In this document: one piece after another, positions 55,521 to 63,719 of the stretch | Layout: each line of letters opens with the position of its first letter | Position numbering within the stretch: position 1 is the stretch's first letter | Origin: Dysgonomonas mossii DSM 22836 | GTDB taxonomy: Bacteria > Bacteroidota > Bacteroidia > Bacteroidales > Dysgonomonadaceae | DNA: 64,000 nucleotides | NCBI RefSeq assembly: GCF_000213575.1 | Contig: NZ_GL892010.1 | Location: 113,957-177,956 of the forward strand | Reading direction: 5' to 3' | Notes under the pieces: generated by a model | What the model saw: the letters and a program-made list of their open reading frames with translations, nothing else | What the model was told of the DNA's origin: nothing | The model's database searches: none | Made by a program: the position numbers and the translations under genes

Positions 55521-56102
55521 ATGTATAGATATAAAATAGCTTTAATATTCATATTGAGCGTTGTCCTTATTGGGCAGGCTCATGCCCAACGTTACTTACC
55601 CGGACAAAAGGGTATTCAGGTAACAGGTGGTTTTGTGGATGGATTTAATCCGGAAAAGAAAGACGGACAGGCATTCTTTTCCAGCATTGCTTTATCTACT
55701 TATACCAAGAATGGCAACCGATGGACTTTCGGTGGTGAATATCTGCAAAAGTCTTATGAGTATAAAGATAAGCTGATACCCATATCTCAAATAACAGCCG
55801 AAGGTGGTTATTATCTGAAATTCTTATCTGATCCAGGTAAAACAGTATTCTTCTCAGTGGGGCTTTCCGCTGTTACAGGTTATGAAACGATTAATTGGGG
55901 TAAAGAGCTGCTCTCTGATGGGGCAAGCATCACAACAGAGGATAATTTCTTATATGGCGGTGCGGTCAGCTTTGAGATAGAAACGTACCTGACTGATCGG
56001 CTTGTGTTACTGCTCAATGCACGGGAGCGGGTATTGCTCGGATCGGATATAAATAAATTCCACACGCAAATAGGTATGGGAATTAAGATAATTATCAATT
56101 AG
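55521..56102 (+). CDS. traO: TraO, outer-membrane-associated conjugation protein
   Basis: 193 residues with a signal peptide (IALIFILSVVLIGQAHAQ) and a beta-rich mature part with amphipathic strands (GIQVTGGFVDGFNPEKKDGQ; WTFGGEYLQKSYEYKDK) ending in GMGIKIIIN, as in small beta-barrel proteins. It fits TraO of CTnDOT. The 3' end overlaps the convergent YciI-like gene by 4 bases. Confidence 0.87.
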   Translation: MYRYKIALIFILSVVLIGQAHAQRYLPGQKGIQVTGGFVDGFNPEKKDGQAFFSSIALSTYTKNGNRWTFGGEYLQKSYEYKDKLIPISQITAEGGYYLKFLSDPGKTVFFSVGLSAVTGYETINWGKELLSDGASITTEDNFLYGGAVSFEIETYLTDRLVLLLNARERVLLGSDINKFHTQIGMGIKIIIN

Positions 56103-56383
56103 ATAAATCGGTCAAAACCATCAGCATATTTGGTAGGAAGAAATTCGATGATATCATATGTTGCAACCTTATTGATATAGAACGGATCGGCTTTCATAAT
56201 TTCCAAAGCAAGCTCTTTTGTTGCAGCTCTGCACAGGATAACTCCTCCGGTACGGGGGTCTTGTCGTCCTGAAGCGATGAAATAGCCTTCTTTATAATTT
56301 ATATCCAGGTAAGTGCGGTGCATACCCAGATACTTTTCAACCTCACTAAGTGGTTTCTGATAGGTTAGAACGAAAATAAACAT
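56099..56383 (-). CDS. YciI-like small protein in the traP position
   Basis: 94 residues from the Met at 56383. The YciI/YCII-related dimeric ferredoxin-like fold is suggested by FIFVLTYQKPLSEVEKYLGM, HRTYLDINYKEGYFIASGRQ, PRTGGVILCRAATKELALEI and ending DPFYINKVATYDIIEF. The function of the family is unclear; some members act as small hydrolases. It is the only minus-strand gene within the tra block and sits where traP (primase) lies in CTnDOT. Confidence 0.78.
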   Translation of the reverse strand: MFIFVLTYQKPLSEVEKYLGMHRTYLDINYKEGYFIASGRQDPRTGGVILCRAATKELALEIMKADPFYINKVATYDIIEFLPTKYADGFDRFI

Positions 56384-56424
56384 AACATTCAAATTTGAAA
56401 CAAAAGTAAACAATAGAAATAGAC

Positions 56425-56856
56425 ATGAGAAGAATAGCATCATATATAATTTACACGATACTGATTGCATGTATCGCATGTGCCTGTAGCGACGATATTG
56501 ATATTCGCCAAGGTTATGAATTCAAGGTTACTCACTTACCTGTGCCGAAAAAGTTAAAGGTTGGAGAGACTGCTGAGATTCGCTGTCAGTTGGAACGGTC
56601 TGTCAGATACGATAATGCGAAATATTATCTGCGGTATTTTCAACCGGATGGTAAAGGGGAATTAAGAATGGATGATGGAACGGTATTTTTACCGAATGAT
56701 ACTTACGAACTGAATAAAGAAACGTTTCGGCTATATTATACTTCTAAGTCGGAAGATCAGCAGGTGATTGATATTTACTTTGAGGATAATTATCAGAATA
56801 CTTATCAGCTTTCATTTTCATTTAATAATGATAATTCGGAAGGAGACAAAGAATGA
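56425..56856 (+). CDS. traQ: TraQ (DUF3872) lipoprotein
   Basis: 143 residues with a lipoprotein signal (IIYTILIACIACAC then SDDIDI). The DUF3872 domain has HLPVPKKLKVGETAEIRCQL, YYLRYFQPDGKGELRMDDGT and IYFEDNYQNTYQLSFSFNN. It is the last canonical tra gene. Its TGA overlaps the ATG of a 35-codon frame. Confidence 0.87.
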   Translation: MRRIASYIIYTILIACIACACSDDIDIRQGYEFKVTHLPVPKKLKVGETAEIRCQLERSVRYDNAKYYLRYFQPDGKGELRMDDGTVFLPNDTYELNKETFRLYYTSKSEDQQVIDIYFEDNYQNTYQLSFSFNNDNSEGDKE

Positions 56857-56960
56857 TGACAATGATGGTTATTTCATATGTGTTCACTTGGATAAATATT
56901 ATTCATTCGTTGGTGACGGCTAAAAGTGATGTTGAATTATGGGGCAAAGAAATGGAATAG
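56853..56960 (+). CDS. Tiny frame translationally coupled to traQ
   Basis: 35 codons starting in the ATGA overlap with traQ: a short hydrophobic segment (MMVISYVFTWINIIHSLV) followed by a charged end (KSDVELWGKEME). It could be a micro-membrane protein or the remnant of a gene that follows traQ in related elements. It lies just before the operon terminator. Confidence 0.4.
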   Translation: MMTMMVISYVFTWINIIHSLVTAKSDVELWGKEME

Positions 56961-56984
56961 TTGCTGTATCTAAAAAATAAAGAA

Positions 56985-57015
56985 AGCTGGAGAATATAAA
57001 TTCTCTGGCTTTTTT
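56985..57015 (+). terminator. Intrinsic terminator of the tra operon
   Basis: AGCTGGAGAAT (56985-56995) pairs with ATTCTCTGGCT (57000-57010), 11 pairs including two G-U, loop ATAA, followed by a six-T run. Confidence 0.8.
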
Positions 57016-57052
57016 GTATTTTTATTACAAATAACAATTAGATGAGTTCAAG

Positions 57053-57619
57053 ATGAATTGGGTAAATGTCTTTGAAAATATAGGCTTCTTTGCAGTTGGT
57101 GCCACAGGTATCTCTGGAATTATTATTTATCTGTTTAAAAAGATATTTGAGCAACAGATATCCTTATATAAAGAAAAAAGTATTTACCGCTTTTCTAAGG
57201 TATATACAGATAGGCTTGATATCATACGTGAAGTATATCGGAGATTAGTAAAAGCAGAATACTCCATTGAAATTCTCATGAGACCTATTACTATTGGAGA
57301 AAGAAAACCAGAAGAAGAGTTGGAAAATGAAGCTTATCGTGATTACACTTCTCTATTTCAATATTACCAAGAAAATGAAATAATCTTTGAAGATGATACT
57401 ATTACCCTTATAAATGATATTAAAAATCGGTTTGATAAGGTTTGGAAATCCTATAATTCCATGAAATTTATGGAAACAGCAAGAGGCAGTGAGCCTTGGG
57501 CCAAATCAATAGAAAACTCGATCTCTGTATATGACGAGGAAATAATCAATGAAATTCCAAAATTAAAAAAGCTCCTGAAAAAGCAATTTCAGAAAGAGTT
57601 TGATTTATTACAGGCGTAA
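57053..57619 (+). CDS. Membrane-anchored helical protein of unknown function
   Basis: 188 residues: one N-terminal membrane helix (IGFFAVGATGISGIIIYLF) followed by a cytoplasmic helical domain rich in Lys and Glu (YRFSKVYTDRLDIIREVYRR; FQYYQENEIIFEDDTITLIN; LKKLLKKQFQKEFDLLQA). No family was recognised. It lies 10 bases before the zinc-ribbon gene, so the two may form an operon. Its place in the cargo zone behind tra next to AbiH and a nuclease suggests a defence or stress role, but this is only context. Confidence 0.55.
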   Translation: MNWVNVFENIGFFAVGATGISGIIIYLFKKIFEQQISLYKEKSIYRFSKVYTDRLDIIREVYRRLVKAEYSIEILMRPITIGERKPEEELENEAYRDYTSLFQYYQENEIIFEDDTITLINDIKNRFDKVWKSYNSMKFMETARGSEPWAKSIENSISVYDEEIINEIPKLKKLLKKQFQKEFDLLQA

Positions 57620-57629
57620 TTGAATATTT

Positions 57630-58211
57630 ATGAGTATGCTAAGTAAGGGAGGAAAAGGATATTGCATAATGTGCGCAGAAATCATCCCTCAGAATATAGA
57701 TGATGTTTTTTGTTGTAAATGTAGAAGTCAATATAGTTACCTAATGAATAAAGGGTGCTATTGTCATATCTGTGGACAAAAAGGTTTATCTAGCCACGTT
57801 TATCCCTACTGTATGGAGTGCAAAGGACTTGATAGAGAGGGGTTAGATGCAAAAAGTGATATTTACAAGAAATGGCTGGCAAAATATAGTCTAGCTCCTA
57901 TTGGTAACTTAAAGCCATTATGGGCATATATACCTGAGAAAAACGATATTGTATATAATGCAGATATAATAAAACTAATAGAAGTAACCAATTTGGGAAG
58001 ATGCTTTGATTTGAATAATATTTTCAAGGATGATGTCCGAAGTAATAGTCGAATCCTGAATATCTTGGAAAGATGGAATAGAAGGTTAGATGTTGATCCT
58101 CCCACAATAATAAGAAATAACGACTCTTATATATTTAAGGATGGTCGCCACCGAACCATTGCTGCTTATTACTTACAAACCAAAACAATACCTGTGTTCT
58201 TAAAGAAGTAA
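57630..58211 (+). CDS. Zinc-ribbon protein with ParB-like C-terminal motif
   Basis: 193 residues. Three CxxC-type pairs at the N-terminus (YCIMCAEI, CCKCRSQ, YCHICGQK) and a fourth (PYCMECKG) suggest two zinc ribbons. The C-terminal part has DPPTIIRNNDSYIFKDGRHR then TIAAYYLQTKTIPVFL, the D-G-x-H-R motif of ParB/Srx-like nucleases and NTPases. Family and function are not recognised. The stop is shared with the start of the next frame at 58211, and the AbiH Met at 58244 follows closely. Confidence 0.6.
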   Translation: MSMLSKGGKGYCIMCAEIIPQNIDDVFCCKCRSQYSYLMNKGCYCHICGQKGLSSHVYPYCMECKGLDREGLDAKSDIYKKWLAKYSLAPIGNLKPLWAYIPEKNDIVYNADIIKLIEVTNLGRCFDLNNIFKDDVRSNSRILNILERWNRRLDVDPPTIIRNNDSYIFKDGRHRTIAAYYLQTKTIPVFLKK

Positions 58212-58243
58212 TGGTATTTTATCTTTATATTAAAAATTTAAGC

Positions 58244-59544
58244 ATGAATAGAATTATAATCATTGGTAATGGATTTGATAGGGCACACAATCTAAAAACA
58301 GGATATCGAGAGTTTATAGATGATTATTGGAGTAATTTCACTAATCAAATAATAGATCAAATTGGATTAACATATGGCATTGATACGGTAATTAGACCTT
58401 ATTCGGATGGCTACGTGCGTATTGAAGTGAAAAGTAGGAATGAGACTTCAATCTCTGATAAGAAATCTGTTTTTCTGTGTGAGGATGAAAATCCTTATAA
58501 TAATTTACTTCGACTAATTGAAGAATACCACGAAATGTTTAAAACAAAAAGAATTATTGTACATTTCGAGAATAAGTTTTTTGAACATATAACCACTCAA
58601 TGCTACTTAACAAGCTGGTTAGATATTGAAAACGAGTATTATGATACGTTGAAAAAGCTTCTTTCGGAGGAAGACCGGATAAAACGAAATGAAAAGGTTA
58701 TTAAGCTAAATGAAGAATTCTCTGCTATCACAAAACTGTTGGAGGAGTATTTGATAAGTATCGTTGAAAACGAAAAAATACAAAAACATGAATCTATACA
58801 GAAAGCTTTTTCAAGCTTGATTGAAATTGAAGATGTTGCAACATCTAAACGAAAGGAATTTGTTAATTCTATCTTTTCTGATATTTACCGTTTTGACAAT
58901 CCTATGGAATTCGAAGAGGATAAGAAGAATGATCCTCAATATAATTTATGTAATACTGAAGATGAATCCCAAATATATTTCATTGAAAAAAAATTAAAAG
59001 AAATTCTTTCAAGGAACGTTATTGCCTTCCAAATACATTATTATTAAACTTTAATTATACGAAAACGGCAGAAATGCTATACACAAACGATGAAGCATAT
59101 TATGAATTTATCAATATTCATGGAGAATTAAACTGCAACAAGAATCCCATAATATTTGGATATGGTGATGAACTAGATAATAGCTACTCAGAGATAGAAA
59201 AATTACAGGATAACCATTTTTTGGAGAATATTAAATCTATAAAATACCATCAGACACGAAATTACAGAACCCTGTTAAAGTTTATTGAATCTGGGATATA
59301 TCAGGTTTTTGTTATGGGGCATTCATGCGGAAATTCAGACAGGACTTTATTAAATACCCTGTTTGAACATAATAATTGTGTGTCTCTCAAGGTTTATTAC
59401 AGGCAGTTTAAAAATGGTTCCGATGATTATAGTAATTTAATAAGGAATATATCACGTAATTTTAATGATAAACACAAAATGCGTGACATAGTTGTAAATT
59501 GGGAGGATTCTTTGCCATTGGTTCCTAGCAAAGAAGTAATATAA
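58244..59544 (+). pseudogene. abiH: AbiH-family abortive infection gene, broken by one frameshift
   Basis: The first part (58244-59047) starts with IIIIGNGFDRAHNLKTGYRE, the AbiH N-terminus. The second part carries INIHGELN, IIFGYGDELDNSYSEIEKLQ, VFVMGHSCGNSDRTLLNTLF and HKMRDIVVNW, the AbiH C-terminal pattern. They are in different frames. At 59028-59031, adding one C to the CC run restores the expected AFPNTLLLNFNYTKTAEMLY linking both parts. So it is one gene of about 433 codons with a single-base deletion, either real inactivation or a sequencing or assembly error. The intact protein would abort phage infection. Confidence 0.8.
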
Positions 59545-59594
59545 TTGATAATCTATATACTTATAAATTAATCTCTTTTGTTATTTGTTAAAAT

Positions 59595-60746
59595 ATGGAA
59601 GCATCTCAATCATTGCGTAGACCATCTAATTGGCAAGATTTCGAATCCCTTTGTAAAAAACTTTGGGGTGAAATATGGATGTGTCCCGAAATTAAGAAAA
59701 ACGGTAGGGCTGGACAAAATCAGAATGGTGTTGATATATATGGAGTCCCTTTTAGTGAGATTGGTTATTATGGTATCCAATGTAAAGGGAAAGATGAATA
59801 TACAAATAAGCAGTTCGATGAAAAAGAAATTATTGAAGAAATTACAAAAGCTAAAGAGTTCTTGCCTCCTCTAAGAAAGTTGTATTTTGCCACAACTGCT
59901 GTGAAAGATGCTAAAATAGAAGAGTTTATTAGAATGAAAAATATAGAGCATCAAAGTAAAGGTCTTTTTGAAATTCATCTTTTTTCATGGGAAGACATTG
60001 TAGAATTAATTGATGAAAATAAAGCGACTCATGATTGGTATATCAAAAATCAAAAGTTCAAATCAAATAAGAGTATCGCGATCTCTTTTGAAAATGGTTC
60101 AAAAGAAATAATTCTATCTCCAAAGTTTAAAACAACAACAACTTACTATAGAGATAAAGCAGTTTTTGATGAATTTCAGAATTCTTCATATGCAAAGAAT
60201 CTCATAATCCCAATGCAACAAGCTCTCAAGTTGAGAAATGCAATTTCTCCTATGCAATTTGCCTCTAGTTTAACATATAGTGAGTGTGAAATTAACCTAA
60301 GCTATGCAAGTATACGTTTATTGATTCATAATACTGGAAGTGAAACAATAGAAGATTATAAATTATATTTCAATTTTGGTGCAGTTTTACAAGATTTACA
60401 GGACACAAATAGAAAAAACATCATCGGATTAAATACTGATATTTTCAAAAAGTCAAATACATTATTGTCATCGGATTCCATGTCTGGAAAAATGATTCCG
60501 CATAACCCAATTTTGGTTGGGGATGACATTGATCGTTCAGATAATATTTATATCAAGCCTTTATCGCAAGAGTATACTATTCCTCTTATATGGAAGCTAA
60601 TTGCCCGTGATTTTAAGGAGGAGGGAGAATTAACAATCATAGTTAAGCCTAAAATTGAAATTGAATATAAAACTATATTAGTTGATGATCCTATCCAAGC
60701 TCGAGTAGAGAAAGGAGAAATAGAGGATGTCATAATAAGAAAATAG
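59595..60746 (+). CDS. PD-(D/E)XK restriction-endonuclease-like protein
   Basis: 383 residues. The N-terminal nuclease domain has SNWQDFESLCKKLWGE (Glu17), NQNGVDIYG (Asp47) and YYGIQCKGKDE (Gln62-Cys-Lys64), a D-(Q)xK version of the fold also found in Mrr-like enzymes and in nuclease effectors of defence systems. The segment LFEIHLFSWEDIVELIDENK follows. The C-terminal 230 residues are beta-rich and unrecognised, possibly a sensing domain. It is a plausible single-gene defence effector. Confidence 0.65.
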   Translation: MEASQSLRRPSNWQDFESLCKKLWGEIWMCPEIKKNGRAGQNQNGVDIYGVPFSEIGYYGIQCKGKDEYTNKQFDEKEIIEEITKAKEFLPPLRKLYFATTAVKDAKIEEFIRMKNIEHQSKGLFEIHLFSWEDIVELIDENKATHDWYIKNQKFKSNKSIAISFENGSKEIILSPKFKTTTTYYRDKAVFDEFQNSSYAKNLIIPMQQALKLRNAISPMQFASSLTYSECEINLSYASIRLLIHNTGSETIEDYKLYFNFGAVLQDLQDTNRKNIIGLNTDIFKKSNTLLSSDSMSGKMIPHNPILVGDDIDRSDNIYIKPLSQEYTIPLIWKLIARDFKEEGELTIIVKPKIEIEYKTILVDDPIQARVEKGEIEDVIIRK

Positions 60747-60945
60747 ATTTTCACTTTGGTCTTTTGCTTCTTTTCTTCCGTTCAGATGTAATAGCTAAGA
60801 CTTAATCTGACAGTTGGGCAAATTTATCAGATTTGTATATTTGGGTTTTCTAAGCCATAATTTTTTGGAATAGGAAGATAATTTGAGGGGGAAAGCATTT
60901 CGAAACAATGAAACATTTTGTGATTCCTTTCTATAATGGTTGTTA
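60747..60945. other. Intergenic region with a plus-strand promoter match
   Basis: It lies between the converging nuclease and toxin genes. TTG (60813-60815), 20 bases, then TATATTTG (60836-60843) matches the Bacteroidetes promoter with correct spacing, reading into the 3' end of the toxin gene on the opposite strand. No coding frame follows. Confidence 0.4.
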
Positions 60946-63258
60946 TTATTCCAAAGTTAAGTCACTTAATTGGCTTAGGCTAATTCCTGATTTATAAAGA
61001 TATCCCATTACTGAGTGTCCTGTTGGTTTATATAAATCAAAATTTTGATATTGAGCAAGATAGGATGTCGCGTAGGTGAATTGATCCTTTTTATCACGAC
61101 CAGGAAACAAAGATGTAAAACCCAGGTATCCTCTAAATTTCGAATGATCTAAAGAAGTATCTGTATCACTTTTTGCAGGTTTAGTATCTTCAACGGCATT
61201 AACTAAAATAACTTGCCCTTTTATTGTTTTACCTTCTGTTGTTTTACCTTCTGTTGAATATACTAAACCGAATAATTCTTTAAGTTTTCCTATTGATTGA
61301 GCTTCTTTTTCATCTGTAGTTTTACCTGACATAGGAAAAAGTCCATCAAATTTCTCATCACTCTCTGAACTGCTAAAATCATCAATATTGAGAACAATAG
61401 TTGTATATCCTTTTTCTTGTGCAGTATCAATAATTGAAGGTTTCTGTTGTTGTCTTATAGCCAAAAGTTCAAGAGCTCCACTGAAATTTGTCCCATTTGC
61501 AGATTTATTTGCGGTTCCAACTGCTAAATACAATAAAACGCTTTTCTCACCATCTATTGCTTCTCGTACTCTTATAATTAATTGATCAATTCTTGTACAT
61601 AATTTCGCATCAGCTTCAACGCTGATTCCTTTGTTAAAACCACCTGGTTCTCTTGGGATTTCTGTACCTTTAAGTGTCCAATCATCAAATTGGATAGGTT
61701 TTGATGTCGGATTAGAAATTGTTTCTTCTTTTAACTGGGTACTATCCTCGCTTTGTAGAGAGGTAGTATCATCTGGAATTTCGCTTAGGGCAACTATTTT
61801 ACTTTCGGCTCCTTCTGTTGTGATATAATTGATTATTATTTCGATAATTCCCTGCTTTTTATTAGCATTCAGAGACGAATCTTCAAGAATTTCTTTCTCG
61901 ACAATTTCTTTGACTCCTAATAGTCCAATCTTTTCTTTGTAATACTTTAAAATATCCTTATTTACAGGAGGATCTAATGTCAATGTATCTTCTTTTACCC
62001 ACCAACTGATTAATTTACTATATATTAACCTCTTAGATAAACCTTTCGAGTCTCTTATTTCATTTTCAGAAAAAGGGTTGTCTAATGTAGAATCTGGTTT
62101 CGATGATGATATTCCAGTATTTCTTAATTCTTCAGCAGATTCATCTATTTGAAGAGATTCAGAGTATATATATGGTAACATACCATTTTTATCACCCTTC
62201 TTATATGCACTATTTGTTTCACCTGAAAGAAACCCATCGGCATGTCCTATTTCGTGAGCAAGTAAAATTTCAGGTGGATTTATTTCAAATCCATTTTTCG
62301 TGTAACAAATCATTTTTTCTTCCGAATTCCAACTGACCGTACTCATTCCATCTGTAGAAGATGCTTTATCTGTTTCTTGTATTATGGTTTGCATGCCCCA
62401 TTCTGCGTATTCTGCGCTGTCTAAACTTGCAATTCTTCTCCGGAATAACTTAGCGGCAGGGGTCTCTCCAATAGAAATGAACTCCTCAATTCTATCCAAG
62501 TATGCATCTTCCATTTCAAGAGTTTCTTCACCTTGTATTATGCCTTTCCAATTCTCATCCAGAAGAATATTTATTTGATATAAGACTTTTGCAATATATT
62601 CAGGTGAGCCTGAAATTTGGATTTGTCTTTGAAGAGTGCTGTTTGCAATATTGCCATAAGATAAACTATCGTTTTTTTGCATTTGTGTTGTATTAGCTTG
62701 AATTCCCATCACATCAGCCTCCTTCTCCAATCCCTCATTATCATTCACATTTACTCCATGCAATTGCACAGTGGGTTGTACCCGCCCTTGCTTTTGCTGT
62801 ACTACATGCCATGCCTCATGAGGTAAGTGCTGTTCCTGTCCTGGTGCAACATGAATATCCGTTCCTTGTGCATAAGCGAGGGCTTGCAATTGTGCAGGCT
62901 TAGATGAATTGTAATGTACCTGCACATCATCCATGCTATAACCCGAAAGGTTTTCTATACCAGTTTTCAGGTTGTCGGGAAGCCCCGTGTTATTTGGCTT
63001 TTCCTCTCGCTGCATAGATTTTTGTTCCCTTGTAGGAACAGATTCAAACTTTCCTTGCAATAGCTCGTCTTCGTCTATTTTTTCACGCTGTGCTGTCTCA
63101 AGTTTGGCTTGTATCAATTCTTCATCCTCTTCATATCGCTGTATATTTCGTTCTTTATATCGTTGAAGAATCACATCAATAGGCGCTTGTCTGGATGCTT
63201 TGGGATTACTATCCAGTGTACGAGATTGACTTTCGGATTTCTTTGAATATTCTCTCAT
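60946..63258 (-). CDS. eCIS-type DUF4157 toxin with two zinc-protease motifs
   Basis: 770 residues. After a charged N-terminus comes the DUF4157 (eCIS core) domain at about 90-190: TGLPDNLKTGIENLSGYSMD, DVQVHYNSSKPAQLQALAYA, HEAWH at 147-151 and NDNEGLEKEADVMG. A second zincin site HEIGH is at 335-339, with a downstream SENEIRDSKGLSKR (about 397-410) as in M91/NleD-type effector proteases. The last 220 residues form an unrecognised domain (VLLYLAVGTANKSANG; TTIVLNIDDFSS). DUF4157 proteins are cargo of extracellular contractile injection systems. No injection-system gene is in the window. The gene has its own promoter and no visible immunity gene. Confidence 0.8.
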   Translation of the reverse strand: MREYSKKSESQSRTLDSNPKASRQAPIDVILQRYKERNIQRYEEDEELIQAKLETAQREKIDEDELLQGKFESVPTREQKSMQREEKPNNTGLPDNLKTGIENLSGYSMDDVQVHYNSSKPAQLQALAYAQGTDIHVAPGQEQHLPHEAWHVVQQKQGRVQPTVQLHGVNVNDNEGLEKEADVMGIQANTTQMQKNDSLSYGNIANSTLQRQIQISGSPEYIAKVLYQINILLDENWKGIIQGEETLEMEDAYLDRIEEFISIGETPAAKLFRRRIASLDSAEYAEWGMQTIIQETDKASSTDGMSTVSWNSEEKMICYTKNGFEINPPEILLAHEIGHADGFLSGETNSAYKKGDKNGMLPYIYSESLQIDESAEELRNTGISSSKPDSTLDNPFSENEIRDSKGLSKRLIYSKLISWWVKEDTLTLDPPVNKDILKYYKEKIGLLGVKEIVEKEILEDSSLNANKKQGIIEIIINYITTEGAESKIVALSEIPDDTTSLQSEDSTQLKEETISNPTSKPIQFDDWTLKGTEIPREPGGFNKGISVEADAKLCTRIDQLIIRVREAIDGEKSVLLYLAVGTANKSANGTNFSGALELLAIRQQQKPSIIDTAQEKGYTTIVLNIDDFSSSESDEKFDGLFPMSGKTTDEKEAQSIGKLKELFGLVYSTEGKTTEGKTIKGQVILVNAVEDTKPAKSDTDTSLDHSKFRGYLGFTSLFPGRDKKDQFTYATSYLAQYQNFDLYKPTGHSVMGYLYKSGISLSQLSDLTLE

Positions 63259-63719
63259 GATGATTTGATTTTGAAGATATTACCAAAGATAACACTTAAT
63301 CACGAAGTTTTATTTCGCAATCAGGTAAATCATATCAATCATCCTCAATGGATAGACAGTTTCTATATTATTAGCTTATCATTATCAAAAGTCAATCTAA
63401 CAAGTAAATAAGTTAATTAGCTATATATCAATGATGATAAATTGTACACTTCGGATAAAAATATACTTTGGATAATAATGTACTGCCATTGAGTAAACTT
63501 CATCATCGGTGAAGCCATTACAACCGCTTTTTTTTACTTCGTTTAAAATGTAAGTACAACATTATGCGTAGCTATACATTATGTTTAGATAACAGCTTTT
63601 CTCTTTTTAAAAATCCTATATTACAATCAATTAGAGGATTTGCTTAACGCTTTTTCTTTACATAATAAATTTCATCCGCTCGTCTTTGTATTGACTGGCG
63701 AACGGATGAAATAAGATTT
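63259..63719. other. Non-coding stretch between toxin and recombinase
   Basis: About 460 AT-rich bases with no gene. On the minus strand TATCTTTG (63284-63291), 26 bases before the toxin ATG, is a perfect -7 box. TTTCATCCG (63669-63677) pairs with CGGATGAAA (63702-63710), a hairpin at the 3' end of the recombinase gene. An attachment site could lie here but was not identified. Confidence 0.45.

Noticed and set aside
58211..58243. Start of AbiH at 58211
   Set aside because: The extra 11 residues precede the canonical nucleotide-binding-like start NRIIIIGNG; the Met at 58244 fits the family.
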